Assembly: GCF_007096885.1 (NCBI RefSeq)
Contig: NZ_VJNO01000007.1
Span: 62,001 to 126,000, forward strand
DNA from: Streptomyces sp. 130
Lineage (GTDB): Bacteria; Actinomycetota; Actinomycetes; Streptomycetales; Streptomycetaceae
Direction: 5' to 3'
Length of the DNA: 64,000 nucleotides
Of the stretch, positions 53,067 to 62,375 are shown in pieces. Both the position numbers and the translations under genes were made by a program. Positions within the stretch are counted from its first letter, which is position 1; the number at the start of each line of letters is the position of its first letter. Below the pieces are notes generated by a model. The model was not told the DNA's origin. It saw only the letters and a list, made by a program, of their open reading frames with translations, and made no database searches.

Positions 53067-54307
53067 CGGCCCCCCACCGGCTGCCGCCGTTCGCCGCGGC
53101 CGTCACCGGCATCGGCCTCGTCACCTCGGCGGGCGTCGGAGCCGAGGCCACCTGGCGCGCGGTGAACGACCCCGCGACCGCCCCCTGCGTGCCGCACCGG
53201 CCGGAACTGGCCGGTCTGCCCTGCGACTTCATGTACAGCGTGACCGGCCTCGACACCCGGGCCGTCCTCGGGGTCGCCGCACACCGGCTGATGGACCGCT
53301 TCTCGCACCTCGCCGTCATCGCCGCCCGCGAGGCCGTCGCCGACGCGGGGCTGGACCCCGCCGTCTGGGACAGCGGCCGGGTCGCCGTCGTCATCGGCTC
53401 CGCCCACGGCGGCCTGCCCTTCTACGACGAACAGCACACCGCCCTCACCGAACGCGGCGCCCGCCGCGTCTCGCCCAAGCTCGCCCCGCTCACCGTCGTC
53501 AACGGCGCCGCCAGCAGCGTCGCCACCGACCTCGGCGCGCACGGACCCAGCCAGGCCGTCTCCACCGCCTGCTCCTCCGGCACCGTCGCCATCGGCACCG
53601 CCCACCAGCTGCTGCGCACCGGCGCCTGCGACATCGTGATCGCCGGAGGCGCCGAGTCCGTCTGCTCCCGGCTCCTGATCGCCAGCGCCTGCCGCCTCAA
53701 GGCCGTCTCCACCCGCCGCGACGACCCCCGGGCCGCCTGCCGCCCCTTCGACACCCACCGCGACGGCTTCGTCGTCGGCGAGGGCGCCGGGCTCCTCGTC
53801 CTGGAACGCCCCGAACACGCCCGCGCCCGGGGCGCCGCCGTCCGCGCCCACGTCACCGGCTACGGCGCCTCCAGCGACGCCTACTCCGCCGTCGCCCCCG
53901 ACCCCGACGGGCGCGGCATCGAACGCGCGCTGCGCGCCGCCCTCGCGGACGCCGGGACCGACGCCGCCGCCATCGGCCACGTCAACGCGCACGGCACCTC
54001 CACCGTCGCCAACGACCTGATCGAGACGGCCATGCTCCGCCGGGTCCTGGGCGAACACCCCCTCGTCACCTCCACCAAGGCGATGACCGGCCACACCCTC
54101 GGCGCCGCCGGCGGCATCGAGACCGCGCTCACCGTCCTCGCCCTCCAGCACCAGCTGGTCCCGCCCACCGTCAATCTCGACGCCCCCGACCCGGAGATCC
54201 CGGTCGAGGTGGTGAGCAAGGAGGCCAGGCCCGCGGCGTTCGACGCGGCCGTCAAGACCTCGCTCGGCTTCGGGGGCCACAACGCCGCTCTCGTCCTCAC
54301 CAGGTGA
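53063..54307 (+). CDS. Beta-ketoacyl-ACP synthase (KAS II type)
   Basis: 414 residues. Condensing enzyme with a full catalytic set: Cys170 in STACSSG, His310 in NAHGTST, Lys339 and His344 in TKAMTGHTLGAAG. FabF/KS-alpha family; without a chain-length-factor partner it is not a type II polyketide pair. Coupled to the ACP gene by GTGA. With the hydrolase that follows it forms a three-gene cassette that could make and release a short acyl product. Confidence 0.92.
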   Translation: MTAPHRLPPFAAAVTGIGLVTSAGVGAEATWRAVNDPATAPCVPHRPELAGLPCDFMYSVTGLDTRAVLGVAAHRLMDRFSHLAVIAAREAVADAGLDPAVWDSGRVAVVIGSAHGGLPFYDEQHTALTERGARRVSPKLAPLTVVNGAASSVATDLGAHGPSQAVSTACSSGTVAIGTAHQLLRTGACDIVIAGGAESVCSRLLIASACRLKAVSTRRDDPRAACRPFDTHRDGFVVGEGAGLLVLERPEHARARGAAVRAHVTGYGASSDAYSAVAPDPDGRGIERALRAALADAGTDAAAIGHVNAHGTSTVANDLIETAMLRRVLGEHPLVTSTKAMTGHTLGAAGGIETALTVLALQHQLVPPTVNLDAPDPEIPVEVVSKEARPAAFDAAVKTSLGFGGHNAALVLTR

Positions 54308-54329
54308 CCGGGGCCGAGGACCAGAGCTC

Positions 54330-55250
54330 ATGACCGACGAGATCATCCGCACCCTCACCGTCGACGGCCTGCGCTACCGCTACCGCGTCCTGCCGCGGCC
54401 CGCGCCCCGCACCGAACCGGTCGTCCTCCTCGGCGGCGCGCTCCAGGGGATGCACGGCTGGCCGCACATGGACGACCACCTCGGCCCGCACGCCTCCGTG
54501 GTCACCCTGGACCTGCCCGGCATGGGCGGCGCCGACCCGCTGCCGCCCGGCACCGGGGACGACCTCCTGTGCGCCGCCGTCACCGGCGTCATGGACGACC
54601 TGGGCGCCGAACGGGTCAACCTCTTCGGCTTCTCCTACGGCACGTCCATCGCCTTCGGCTGCGCCCGGCGCGACCCCGGCCGGATCGCCCGCCTAATCCT
54701 CGGCGGCGTACCGTCGCACATCAGCGAGGCCCAGCGCGACGGCTGGGCGCGGGCCGTCGGCCGGCTGGACGCCGGGGACGCCGAGGGGCTGGCCCGGCTC
54801 ACCGCCGAGGCGCTGATGTGCCTGGACCCGGAGCGCCCCGTCCACCGCAGGGACCTCGCCCTGCGCTACGTACGCCGGTCGTTCCTGCACGCCCTCACGC
54901 ACTCCCCGCACACGGAGGGCTCGCTGCGCAGGTCGCTGGAGCACCGCCCGGACTTCTCCGGCGGGCTGACCGGGGTGCCCGCGCTCGTCTTCGCGGGCGA
55001 GCACGACACCGTGACGTCGCCGGACCACCAGCGGGCCTTCGCGGCGACGATCGAGGGCAGCCGCTTCCTGACCATCGGCGAGTCGGACCACTGGGTCGTC
55101 CTCCAGCGCCCCGACGACGTGGCGGACCTGGTGGCCCGCTTCGTCACCGACCGGCCGCTGGAGTCCGCCCCCGCGCTGCTGCCGCTCGCCGCGCTGCCGC
55201 GCCCGCGTGCGGAGGCGGCCGGCGCGGCGGCGCCGCGGGCGGGCGGCTGA
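54330..55250 (+). CDS. Alpha/beta hydrolase of the ACP-KS cassette
   Basis: 306 residues. Nucleophile Ser in GFSYGTS, acid Asp in FAGEHDTV, catalytic His in GESDHWV; oxyanion region LLGGALQGMHGW. No signal peptide. Twenty-two bases after the KS gene, so probably co-transcribed. It may act as a thioesterase-like release enzyme for the ACP-bound chain; other ester or amide substrates are possible. Confidence 0.85.
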   Translation: MTDEIIRTLTVDGLRYRYRVLPRPAPRTEPVVLLGGALQGMHGWPHMDDHLGPHASVVTLDLPGMGGADPLPPGTGDDLLCAAVTGVMDDLGAERVNLFGFSYGTSIAFGCARRDPGRIARLILGGVPSHISEAQRDGWARAVGRLDAGDAEGLARLTAEALMCLDPERPVHRRDLALRYVRRSFLHALTHSPHTEGSLRRSLEHRPDFSGGLTGVPALVFAGEHDTVTSPDHQRAFAATIEGSRFLTIGESDHWVVLQRPDDVADLVARFVTDRPLESAPALLPLAALPRPRAEAAGAAAPRAGG

Positions 55251-55273
55251 CCCGCCCGCCCGCGGCGGACGGG

Positions 55274-57706
55274 TCAGCGGTGCCCGTTCCCCTTCCCGTG
55301 TTCCGGCGCGTTCACGTCGATGCGCACGATCTGCGGGTCGTGGTCGCTCGCCTGGTCGGCGAACTCCGCGTTGATGTGCACCACGTCGTAGTCGAAGCGG
55401 CGCACTCCCGGACTGGTCAGGATGTGGTCGAGGGTCTGCGAGTTGCCCTCGTACACATAGCTGTACTGCTCGTTCTGCGGCAGCGTGGTGATCAGCGGCT
55501 TGAGCACCTTGCCGTCGGTCAGCGCGGCCACGGTCGGCGAGAACGCGAAGTCGTTGAGGTCGCCGAGGACCACGACCCGCGCCGACCCGTCCGCCGCGAG
55601 CAGCGACTTGACGAAGGTGTTGACCTCCTTCGCCTGCTGCACGCGCTTGGTCTCCGAGCCGCGCACCGGCTCCTGGTAGCGGCCGTGCAGGGGCTGGTCG
55701 CCGCCCTTGGACGCGAAGTGGTTGCCGACGACGAAGACGGACCTCCCGTGGAAGCGGAACTCGCCGACGAGCGGCTTGCGGCTGTCGTCCCAGGCCGCAC
55801 TGGACGGGGCGATCCGGCCCGGCGACACCGACAGAGCCACGCCCTTCTTCGTCTTCACGGCCGCGACCGGGGTCGTCGCGTTGCCGCCCGCACGGTCCAC
55901 GAAGTCCACCCGCTCGGGGTTGAAGAGGAACACGTTGCGGATGTTGCCGCCGGGCTCGCCGCCGTCCTTCTTGTCCTGCGGGGCGACACAGCGCCAGGAG
56001 TAGCGGGGCCCGCCCGCCGCGACGATCGCGTCCGTGAACCGCTGCAGCGTCGCCTCGGAGCCGACCGTGCCGTCGTCGACCGCGCCGTTGTCGTCCTGGA
56101 TCTCCTCCAGGGACACGATGTCGGGCGAGGAGAGGTTGACCGCGACGCCCTCGGCCAGCGTGTCGAACTTCGCCTGGTCGTCGAGCGCGTCGAGGTTCTC
56201 CACGTTGTACGTGGCGACCGCGAGCTCCTTGCCCTTCTGCTCGCGCGTGACCTCGCGCCGCAGATGGTGGTCGGTGACCTCGCCGAGCGCGGTGGCCTGG
56301 AGGTTGTAGCCGCCGTACGAGTCGTAGTCCAGGACGCCCGAGGTGGTGCCGGACAGCACGTCACCCACGTTCGCGGCCGGCACCGGCGCGGCCGGGTCCA
56401 GCGACATGACCTTGATCCGGCCGGAGTTCTGGTCGGTGTACGAGGCGTAGAGCGTGCCGCCGCGCCGGGTCGGGTTCTGCCGCGGCTCGACCGTCACCCA
56501 GACCTCGTGGTACGCGGTCGTCGCGCCGGTCACCCGGGTGTCGGCGATCTGGACCCGGGTGCCCTCCAGGGACTCGTACAGGTCCAGCGCGTACGTCGAG
56601 GGCTCCAGCGGCAGCGCGTCGATCGAGCCGCCCTCGGCCGAGGGCACGTACTGCCCGGGGACGGCCTGCGCGTCCAGCACCACCGGCGCGGGCAGTGCGT
56701 TGCCGGACGAGACGACCGTGACCTTCGGGGCGGTGATCTCGGTGACCGACTGGGTGGTGGACGACGGGTAGTACTCGTCCACGGTGCCGCTGACCAGCAC
56801 CGAGTCGCCCACCTTCACGGCCGGGGCGGTGGAGCCGGTGTACACGAAGACGCCCTCGCCGGTGCGCGGGTCGGCGTCCGGGGCGGTGTCCTGGATCCAG
56901 AAGCCGCGCGAACCGGTGGCGCGCACCGCCGTGACGACGCCGGGGACCCCGGTGACCGCCCTGCCGTCCAGCGGGGAGACACGGGTGGTGCCCTGGATGT
57001 CGTGGACCCGTACGGTGCCGGGCTCGGTGGGATTGCCCGGGCCGCCCGGGTCCTCGCCGCCGCCCGCGGACTCGCCGGCCGCGTTGACCGGGGAGGGGGA
57101 CGCCGCGGTGAGGTCGGCCGCGTTGTCGTCGGTGTCCGCGAGCGAGGCCGCGCGCGCCACGGAGGCGGTGGCCGAGGTGCCCTTCGCCGGTCCGCTGCCT
57201 TCCCGGACGACCGCGGTGCCGTAGCCGACCAGGTCCACGATCCGGGTGTCGGCGGCGCAGTCGGCGGCCGTCTTGCAGGTCAGCGGGGCCGTCCCGGAGA
57301 CCAGGGCGACGGTGCCGCTCGTGGCGGACATGGCCACGTTGCCGGTCGCGTCCGGGGCCGGCAGGGCGACCGTGCCGCCGGCGCCCGCCGCCTCCGCGAC
57401 GAGATAGCGGGCACCGGGCGCGACGGAGCCGGTCAGCGCGGACACCTGCCACAGCGAGCCCGCCGAGGGGGCGCCCGGCAGGTACTGGACGCTGAGCCCG
57501 TCGAGGGCGTACGCGGCCGAGCCGGCGTTGGCCAGCTCGATGAAGTCACGGGTCAGCGTCGCACCGGAATTGCCGCCGCCGCCGTACACCTCGGAGATCA
57601 CCGCGGTCGCGGACGGGGCGGCGAAGGCGGCGGGCAGCGCGGTCGCCGAGAGCGTCACGGCTACCGCGCCGGCCAGCAGGGCGGAACGGGTGGTGGATAT
57701 GCGCAC
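55274..57706 (-). CDS. Secreted ExeM/NucH-type endonuclease with lamin-tail domain
   Basis: 810 residues. Signal peptide about 1-30; lamin-tail domain (about 32-190; ISEVYGGGGNSGATLTRDFIELAN); OB-like middle; endonuclease/exonuclease/phosphatase domain with ATYNVENLDA, LEEIQDD, GNHFASKGGD, LGDLNDFAFSP and SDHDPQI. Digests extracellular DNA, possibly for phosphate. GTG at 57706 has GAGGGG nearby and lies downstream of the promoter-like elements at 57740-57769, so it is preferred over GTG at 57739. Stop at 55274, close to the convergent hydrolase. Confidence 0.92.
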   Translation of the reverse strand: MRISTTRSALLAGAVAVTLSATALPAAFAAPSATAVISEVYGGGGNSGATLTRDFIELANAGSAAYALDGLSVQYLPGAPSAGSLWQVSALTGSVAPGARYLVAEAAGAGGTVALPAPDATGNVAMSATSGTVALVSGTAPLTCKTAADCAADTRIVDLVGYGTAVVREGSGPAKGTSATASVARAASLADTDDNAADLTAASPSPVNAAGESAGGGEDPGGPGNPTEPGTVRVHDIQGTTRVSPLDGRAVTGVPGVVTAVRATGSRGFWIQDTAPDADPRTGEGVFVYTGSTAPAVKVGDSVLVSGTVDEYYPSSTTQSVTEITAPKVTVVSSGNALPAPVVLDAQAVPGQYVPSAEGGSIDALPLEPSTYALDLYESLEGTRVQIADTRVTGATTAYHEVWVTVEPRQNPTRRGGTLYASYTDQNSGRIKVMSLDPAAPVPAANVGDVLSGTTSGVLDYDSYGGYNLQATALGEVTDHHLRREVTREQKGKELAVATYNVENLDALDDQAKFDTLAEGVAVNLSSPDIVSLEEIQDDNGAVDDGTVGSEATLQRFTDAIVAAGGPRYSWRCVAPQDKKDGGEPGGNIRNVFLFNPERVDFVDRAGGNATTPVAAVKTKKGVALSVSPGRIAPSSAAWDDSRKPLVGEFRFHGRSVFVVGNHFASKGGDQPLHGRYQEPVRGSETKRVQQAKEVNTFVKSLLAADGSARVVVLGDLNDFAFSPTVAALTDGKVLKPLITTLPQNEQYSYVYEGNSQTLDHILTSPGVRRFDYDVVHINAEFADQASDHDPQIVRIDVNAPEHGKGNGHR

Positions 57707-57739
57707 GGAAAGGCCCCTCAGAGTGTGGTGAGGGAGCAC

Positions 57740-57769
57740 AAGCTATGCGCGTAGAACAGCCCATGACAA
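57740..57769 (-). promoter_or_regulatory. Candidate promoter of the nuclease gene
   Basis: On the minus strand TTGTCA (57769-57764), 18 bases, TAGCTT (57745-57740). A transcript starting near 57733 would exclude the GTG at 57739 as start. Confidence 0.4.
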
Positions 57770-57878
57770 GACATCAGAGATGAATTCCGCGAAACGTTCG
57801 GTGGTGCGGGGCCGGTGACGGGCCGGCGGCGCGCGTCGTCCGGGCCGCGCGCCGGCGACCATACCCCGTACCGCCGCC

Positions 57879-58241
57879 TCACACGGCCGGCACCCGGTCC
57901 AGGAAGCCGCTGACCGAGGCGATCCGGCCGTCCTCGGCGAGCGTGGCCACGTCGAAGCCCGCGACCGGCGCCGAGCCGTCGGGTGCGACCAGCTCCCACC
58001 CGAAGCGGACGAGCGCGTGGTGCCCGTCGACCGCACCGGCCGGGCGGAAGGTGAACCCCGGGAACTGCTGCCGCGCCCCGGCGATGGCGCTCGTCAGCTG
58101 CTCGTGGCCGCGTACGTCGGCCAGCGGATCGGTGTACGTGGCCTCGTCGGTGAACGCCGCGGCGACGGCCTTCCCCAGCTCATCGGCCCCGGCGTTCCAG
58201 GCGGCGAAGTAGCGCCGCACGGCGTCGTCGTACGTGGTCAT
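57879..58241 (-). CDS. SnoaL-like (NTF2-fold) protein
   Basis: 120 residues. NTF2-like cone fold: MTTYDDAVRRYFAAWNAG, AFTDEATYTDPLADVRGHEQL, FPGFTFRP, VRFGWEL. Members include polyketide cyclases, steroid isomerases and uncharacterised proteins; no catalytic residue can be assigned. The ATG at 58241 is chosen since the upstream extension is not conserved in composition. Monocistronic. Confidence 0.83.
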   Translation of the reverse strand: MTTYDDAVRRYFAAWNAGADELGKAVAAAFTDEATYTDPLADVRGHEQLTSAIAGARQQFPGFTFRPAGAVDGHHALVRFGWELVAPDGSAPVAGFDVATLAEDGRIASVSGFLDRVPAV

Positions 58242-58362
58242 GGCGGGTCCCTCCGGTAGGGCTTCCGGCCGGTGGGCCGGGAGCGCCGTGCTCGTGGGGA
58301 CCACGGTGTCCGACGGCGCGCGGGGCGTCGATTACCTCCGGGGTAAGGGGGAGGGGCCCGGT

Positions 58363-58815
58363 CTACACCTCGTCCGCGATGACGTGCACCGCGGCCTCCT
58401 CGGCGGAGGCGGCGGCGCCGTCGATCCCGACGTCCTCGCCCGCCGTGCTGTCCGGCTCGTCGATGTCCAGGTCCCGGGTGAGCCGCCCGGCGCGTACCGT
58501 GCCCACCTCGCCGTCCCACGGCTCGCCGTCCCCGTCCACGACGTCGCCCACCCCGTCCCCGGGCGGGCCGTCGTCCTCGGGCCGCTCGCGCGCCAGCCGG
58601 CTCTCCAGGGACTCGCCCCGGTGCTGCTCGGCGGCGGTGGTGCCCAGGTCCTCCACGGCGTAGGGGCGCTCGGGAGGCGAGTAGCCGCGGTCCAGCACGT
58701 CTTCCACGTCCGGATCGTCCAAGGTCTCCTCCGTGTCGAGCTGCTCGACCGGATCGGATGCCTCCGACTCCTGCTGGGGCTGATAGACGTCGTCGCCCAG
58801 ACCGGCCTCGTCCAT
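58363..58815 (-). CDS. DUF5709 protein
   Basis: 150 residues, very acidic. DUF5709 family hallmarks: VYQPQQESEASDPVEQLDTEETLDDPDVEDVLDRGYSPPER near the start (several motifs), SLESRLARERP, and GEDVGIDGAAASAEEAAVHV at the end. Function unknown. Abundant in actinobacteria. ATG at 58815; the frame upstream is basic and unlike the family. Divergent from DUF6296. Confidence 0.88.
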   Translation of the reverse strand: MDEAGLGDDVYQPQQESEASDPVEQLDTEETLDDPDVEDVLDRGYSPPERPYAVEDLGTTAAEQHRGESLESRLARERPEDDGPPGDGVGDVVDGDGEPWDGEVGTVRAGRLTRDLDIDEPDSTAGEDVGIDGAAASAEEAAVHVIADEV

Positions 58816-58963
58816 GGCGCTTCCCTTCCCGCGGCGGGGCTCCCCTTCAGCATAGGCAGCCCCCGCCACGGCCCGCAGGGCGCGCGCCCCTGCGTCCGGC
58901 ACGGGTCTGCGCGACCATGGACAGTGCAAGGGGCCGGCCCGGAGAGTCGTCTGGAGAGCCGTC

Positions 58964-59194
58964 ATGAAGTACCCGGAGAGCTACGAGCTCGTCTTCCAGT
59001 CCGCGGCAGTGGAGGACGACGCCGTGACCGTCCACCGGACGGCACAGAGCGGTGCGGGCGGACACCCCGTCTACGAGGACGACACGGGAATCGTCCGCGC
59101 CGAGATCAGTGATCACGCGGAGGTGCGCATGCTCGCCAGCGGCGGCCACCAGCACTTGGGGACGCCGGTGGTGGTGCGCGAGGAAGCCGCCTGA
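58964..59194 (+). CDS. DUF6296-like small protein
   Basis: 76 residues, MKYPESYELVFQSAAVEDDAV at the start, then GGHPVYEDDTGIVRAEISD and EVRMLASGGHQH. Matches a family of short Streptomyces proteins annotated DUF6296. Cytoplasmic, unknown function. Followed by a perfect 10-bp hairpin. Confidence 0.75.
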   Translation: MKYPESYELVFQSAAVEDDAVTVHRTAQSGAGGHPVYEDDTGIVRAEISDHAEVRMLASGGHQHLGTPVVVREEAA

Positions 59195-59207
59195 GACGGC
59201 TGACAAC

Positions 59208-59240
59208 CGACGCCCGGCCCGCACCCCGGACCGGGCGTCG
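59208..59240 (+). terminator. Terminator after the DUF6296 gene
   Basis: CGACGCCCGG (59208-59217) and CCGGGCGTCG (59231-59240), perfect 10-bp stem, 13-base loop, 13 bases after the stop. Confidence 0.75.
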
Positions 59241-59407
59241 TTCGCGTGCCCGTATCACGGGGAAACGTGCCCGTACATCATGCCGAGGCAGGACAATCCG
59301 GCCGCACGCCTCCCACACTTGGTCGAAATTTTGCCCCTGGTGAGGGGTAGCGGGAGTGCACCAGGCAGACTCACCCTGTAGGAATCTCGCCACGAAGAGG
59401 ATCACGC

Positions 59408-59992
59408 ATGATCACGTTGAAGAAGGAAGACGGCCCGGCGGACCTGGACGGGGTGACCCACCTCTCCATCGGCGTCTCCTGGGACCCCACCGTCGGCAGC
59501 AGTGGCGGGCTGTTGGGGAAGCTGAAGCAGAAGAAGGGCACCGACCTCGACCTGATCGCCATCGCGATGCAGGGCGCGGACCCGGTGCGGCTGGCCGGAC
59601 TGGACTCCCTGGACCCGCTGGGCAACGGCTCGCTGGTCCACAGCGGTGACAACCAGACCGGCAAGGGCGACGGCGACGACGAGACGGTGACCGTCGACTT
59701 CGCCAAGGTCCCCTCGAACGTCACGGCGATCGTCTTCGTCGCCGCCGCGTACAAGAAGGGCAGCTCCTTCCAGAGCGCCCGCAACGTCAGCATCAAGGTC
59801 TACGACGCCACCGGCGGCAGCAGCCAGCAGGTCGCCGACATCTGGCCGTCCCTGCTCACCAGCGACAACGGCTGCGCCGTGGCGAAGGCCATGCGCGTCG
59901 GTGCCGGCTGGAAGCTCCAGGTGATCAACGAGACCGGCAAGATCAAGCAGGGCGACGAGCACGCCCTGATGCGTTTCGCGATCAGCAAGTAA
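59408..59992 (+). CDS. TerD-family protein
   Basis: 194 residues. TerD/CABP fold: ITLKKEDGP at the start, LSIGVSWDP, DLDLIAIAMQG, GDGDDETVTVDFAKVPSNVTAIVFVAAAY (acidic Ca-binding region) and the INETGKIKQGDEHALMRFAIS end. Linked in other bacteria to tellurite and phage stress tolerance; in Streptomyces to morphological differentiation. One of several such genes usual for the genus; no ter operon partners are next to it. Convergent with the EamA gene. Confidence 0.9.
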   Translation: MITLKKEDGPADLDGVTHLSIGVSWDPTVGSSGGLLGKLKQKKGTDLDLIAIAMQGADPVRLAGLDSLDPLGNGSLVHSGDNQTGKGDGDDETVTVDFAKVPSNVTAIVFVAAAYKKGSSFQSARNVSIKVYDATGGSSQQVADIWPSLLTSDNGCAVAKAMRVGAGWKLQVINETGKIKQGDEHALMRFAISK

Positions 59993-60029
59993 TACGTGCC
60001 GGGCCCGGCCCCGGTCCGTAACCGCCAGG

Positions 60030-60908
60030 TCAGTCGACCCGGCGCGCGCGGGCCGGGGCCGTCGGGTTCCCGGCGGCCAGCGGCGACCGCGCCAGCTCCA
60101 CGCACCCCGCCGCGATCAGCCCCAGGGCCAGCAGCTCGGGCAGCACCCACCAGCCGGTGCGTACCTCCTCGCCGAACAGCGTCACCCCGTACAGGACGCT
60201 GATCAGGGCGTCCCCCAGGGTCAGACACGGCTGTACGGCGACGAGCGTGCCCGCCTGAAGGGCGTTCTGGAGGAGGAACAGCGCGCCGACCCCCGCCGCC
60301 GCCGTCGCGTACAGCTGCCAGGAGCCGAACAGCGCCCCCGCCCCGCCCTCGTCCAGCCGCGCCATCGCGTCCTTCATCAGCGCGGCGGTCAGCGCGTAAC
60401 CGCAGGCGGCGGCCGTGGCCAGCAAAGCGGCCCGGACATTGCCCCGGGCGGTCAGCGCGCCCGCGATCAGCAGCGCCTCGAACACGCCCGTCAGGATCAG
60501 CGCCGGCACCCACGCGGCCCCGTGCACGGCGTCGCTGCCGCCGCCCGGCGCGGCCGTCGCCATCCCGAGGGCCAGCCCGGCCGTCACGGCGGCGACCCCC
60601 AGCCACACCGCCCGGGGCACACGTGCCCGCATCATCAGGCCGGCCAGGAGCAGGGTCGCCGGGAGCTCGATCACGAAGATCGGCTGCACCACGGAGATCG
60701 GTCCGGTGGCCAGCGCCACGGCCTGGCAGACGGCGGCGACGATCACCAGGGCGATCCCCGCGAGCCACACCTTCTGGCGCAGCAGATGCCCGATGAGCGA
60801 CACCCGCATGGCCTCGGTCTGCGGCACTTCGAGGGCGGCCCGGCGCTGGAGCACGGAGGCGGAACCATTGCTGAGAGCGGTCAGGACGGCGAACAGGACG
60901 GCGATCAC
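60030..60908 (-). CDS. DMT/EamA-family transporter
   Basis: 292 residues with about ten membrane segments in two EamA halves (IAVLFAVLTALSNGSASVLQRRAA; ATGPISVVQPIFVIELPATLLLAG; LLQNALQAGTLVAVQPCLTLGDALISVLYG). Exporter or importer of small metabolites; substrate unknown. GTG at 60908 is chosen so the first segment begins at the N-terminus. Divergent from the AlkZ-type gene. Stop codon near the TerD stop. Confidence 0.85.
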   Translation of the reverse strand: MIAVLFAVLTALSNGSASVLQRRAALEVPQTEAMRVSLIGHLLRQKVWLAGIALVIVAAVCQAVALATGPISVVQPIFVIELPATLLLAGLMMRARVPRAVWLGVAAVTAGLALGMATAAPGGGSDAVHGAAWVPALILTGVFEALLIAGALTARGNVRAALLATAAACGYALTAALMKDAMARLDEGGAGALFGSWQLYATAAAGVGALFLLQNALQAGTLVAVQPCLTLGDALISVLYGVTLFGEEVRTGWWVLPELLALGLIAAGCVELARSPLAAGNPTAPARARRVD

Positions 60909-61027
60909 GGGACCATGATGCGGGCAGACCCGGCCGTGACCCCGGCTTGGCCGGACCACGGCATGGCGGCCGGGGAGATCATCGCAAGAGGACGGAACCC
61001 GGCCCGCCGGCCGCGTAGCGTGCCGTC

Positions 61028-62167
61028 ATGGCCGTGAAGAAGAAGACCGCCGCCGGTGCCGCCCCCGTGCTCACCCCCAGGGCCCTCGGCCGGGCGACCC
61101 TGGAGCGCCAGCTCCTGCTGCGCCGGGCCGGGATGAGCGCGAAGGACGCCGTCGCCCACCTCGTCGGCCTCCAGGCGCAGAACACCAGGCCGCCGTACTA
61201 CCAGCTGCTGGCCCGGCTCCAGGGCTTCCGGCCCGCCGACCTGTCGGTGCTGATGGAGTCCCGCGAGGTCGTCCGCATCGTCACCCTGCGCTCCACCATC
61301 CACACCCACACCGCCGACGACGCCCTGACCCTGCGCCCCCTGGTGCAGCCCGCCATCGACCGCGAGCTCAACATGTTCCGCAAGCGGCTCCCCGGCGTGG
61401 ACCTGGACCGGGTGCGGGAGCTGAGCCGGGCGTACGTGGAGGAGGCGCCGCGCACCCCGAAGGAGATCCGCACCCGGCTGCTCACCGAGTGGCCCGACGC
61501 GGACCCGCAGGCCCTCGGCGTCGCCGCCCGCTGCCTGCTGCCCCTGGTCCAGGCGACCCCGCGCGGCCTCTGGGGCATCAGCGGAGGCGTCACGCTCACC
61601 ACCGTCGAGCGCTGGCTCGGTCACGCGGGGGAGGGGGCGCCCGACATCGAGCGCGCCGTGCTGCGCTACTTCGGCGCCTTCGGGCCCGCATCGGTCAAGG
61701 ACATGCAGAGCTGGGCCGGGCTGACCCGTCTGAAGGAGGTCTTCGAGCGGCTGCGGCCCCGGCTCACCACCTTCCGCGACGAGCACGGCGTCGAACTCTT
61801 CGACCTGCCCGACGCCCCGCGCCCCGCCGAGGACACCCCCGCCCCGCCCCGATTCCTGCCCGAGTTCGACAACGTCCTGCTCGGCCACGCCGACCGCACC
61901 CGCGTCATCCCCGCGCCCCTCAAGGGCCTCAACGGGGTGGGCAACCAGACCTGGGGCAGTGTGCTGGTGGACGGGTTCTTCGCGGCGGTCTGGCGGCTGG
62001 ACGCCCCGCGCGACGCCCCGGCCGTCGTCACCGTGCAGGAGGTGCGCCCGCTGACCCCCGCCGAGCGCGACGCCGTGACGGCGGAGGCGGCGGACCTGAT
62101 CACGGCGATGACCCCGGCAGCGGAGCACGACGTCCGCTTCGGCCGGTTCGTGGACCTGGCCCGCTGA
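61028..62167 (+). CDS. AlkZ/YcaQ-family winged-helix DNA glycosylase
   Basis: 379 residues of winged-helix repeats. The glycosylase motif Q-x-Q is present as Gln49 and Gln51 in VGLQAQNT; AlkZ relatives excise alkylated bases and unhook interstrand crosslinks. Later conserved segments: STIHTHTADD and FDNVLLGHADR. ATG at 61028 with a basic start (MAVKKKTA). Starts only 120 bases from the divergent EamA gene. Substrate range not shown by sequence. Confidence 0.86.
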   Translation: MAVKKKTAAGAAPVLTPRALGRATLERQLLLRRAGMSAKDAVAHLVGLQAQNTRPPYYQLLARLQGFRPADLSVLMESREVVRIVTLRSTIHTHTADDALTLRPLVQPAIDRELNMFRKRLPGVDLDRVRELSRAYVEEAPRTPKEIRTRLLTEWPDADPQALGVAARCLLPLVQATPRGLWGISGGVTLTTVERWLGHAGEGAPDIERAVLRYFGAFGPASVKDMQSWAGLTRLKEVFERLRPRLTTFRDEHGVELFDLPDAPRPAEDTPAPPRFLPEFDNVLLGHADRTRVIPAPLKGLNGVGNQTWGSVLVDGFFAAVWRLDAPRDAPAVVTVQEVRPLTPAERDAVTAEAADLITAMTPAAEHDVRFGRFVDLAR

Positions 62168-62222
62168 CCAGTGCCGCCGGGGGCACGCGGCGGCGCGCCA
62201 GGGCGCACGGGGCCTGCGCCCG

Positions 62223-62375
62223 GGGGCGCCGGGTCTGGTGTCGGTGGCTGTTGCGGCAGTAGCCCGGCCCGTTGGGGCGCCGGGTCTGGTGTCGGTGGCT
62301 GTTGCGGCGGCGGCCCCGCCCGTCGGGGTGCCGGGGACGGTGTAGGTGGCCGTTACGGCAGCAGCCCCGCCCGTC
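62223..62375. repeat. 51-bp tandem repeat, three copies
   Basis: GGGGCGCC-type unit starts recur at 62223, 62274 and 62325 (51-base period). The first two copies are nearly identical; the third differs more and overlaps the 3' end of the LuxR gene (stop at 62353-62355). Copies 1 and 2 have lost the stop triplet. Confidence 0.85.

Noticed and set aside
53063..54307. Type II polyketide KS-alpha
   Set aside because: No chain-length factor follows; the next gene is a hydrolase.
54569..57754. A 1061-codon plus-strand frame through the hydrolase and nuclease
   Set aside because: It shadows two clear genes, one on each strand; composition is Arg/Val/Gly repeats without domains.
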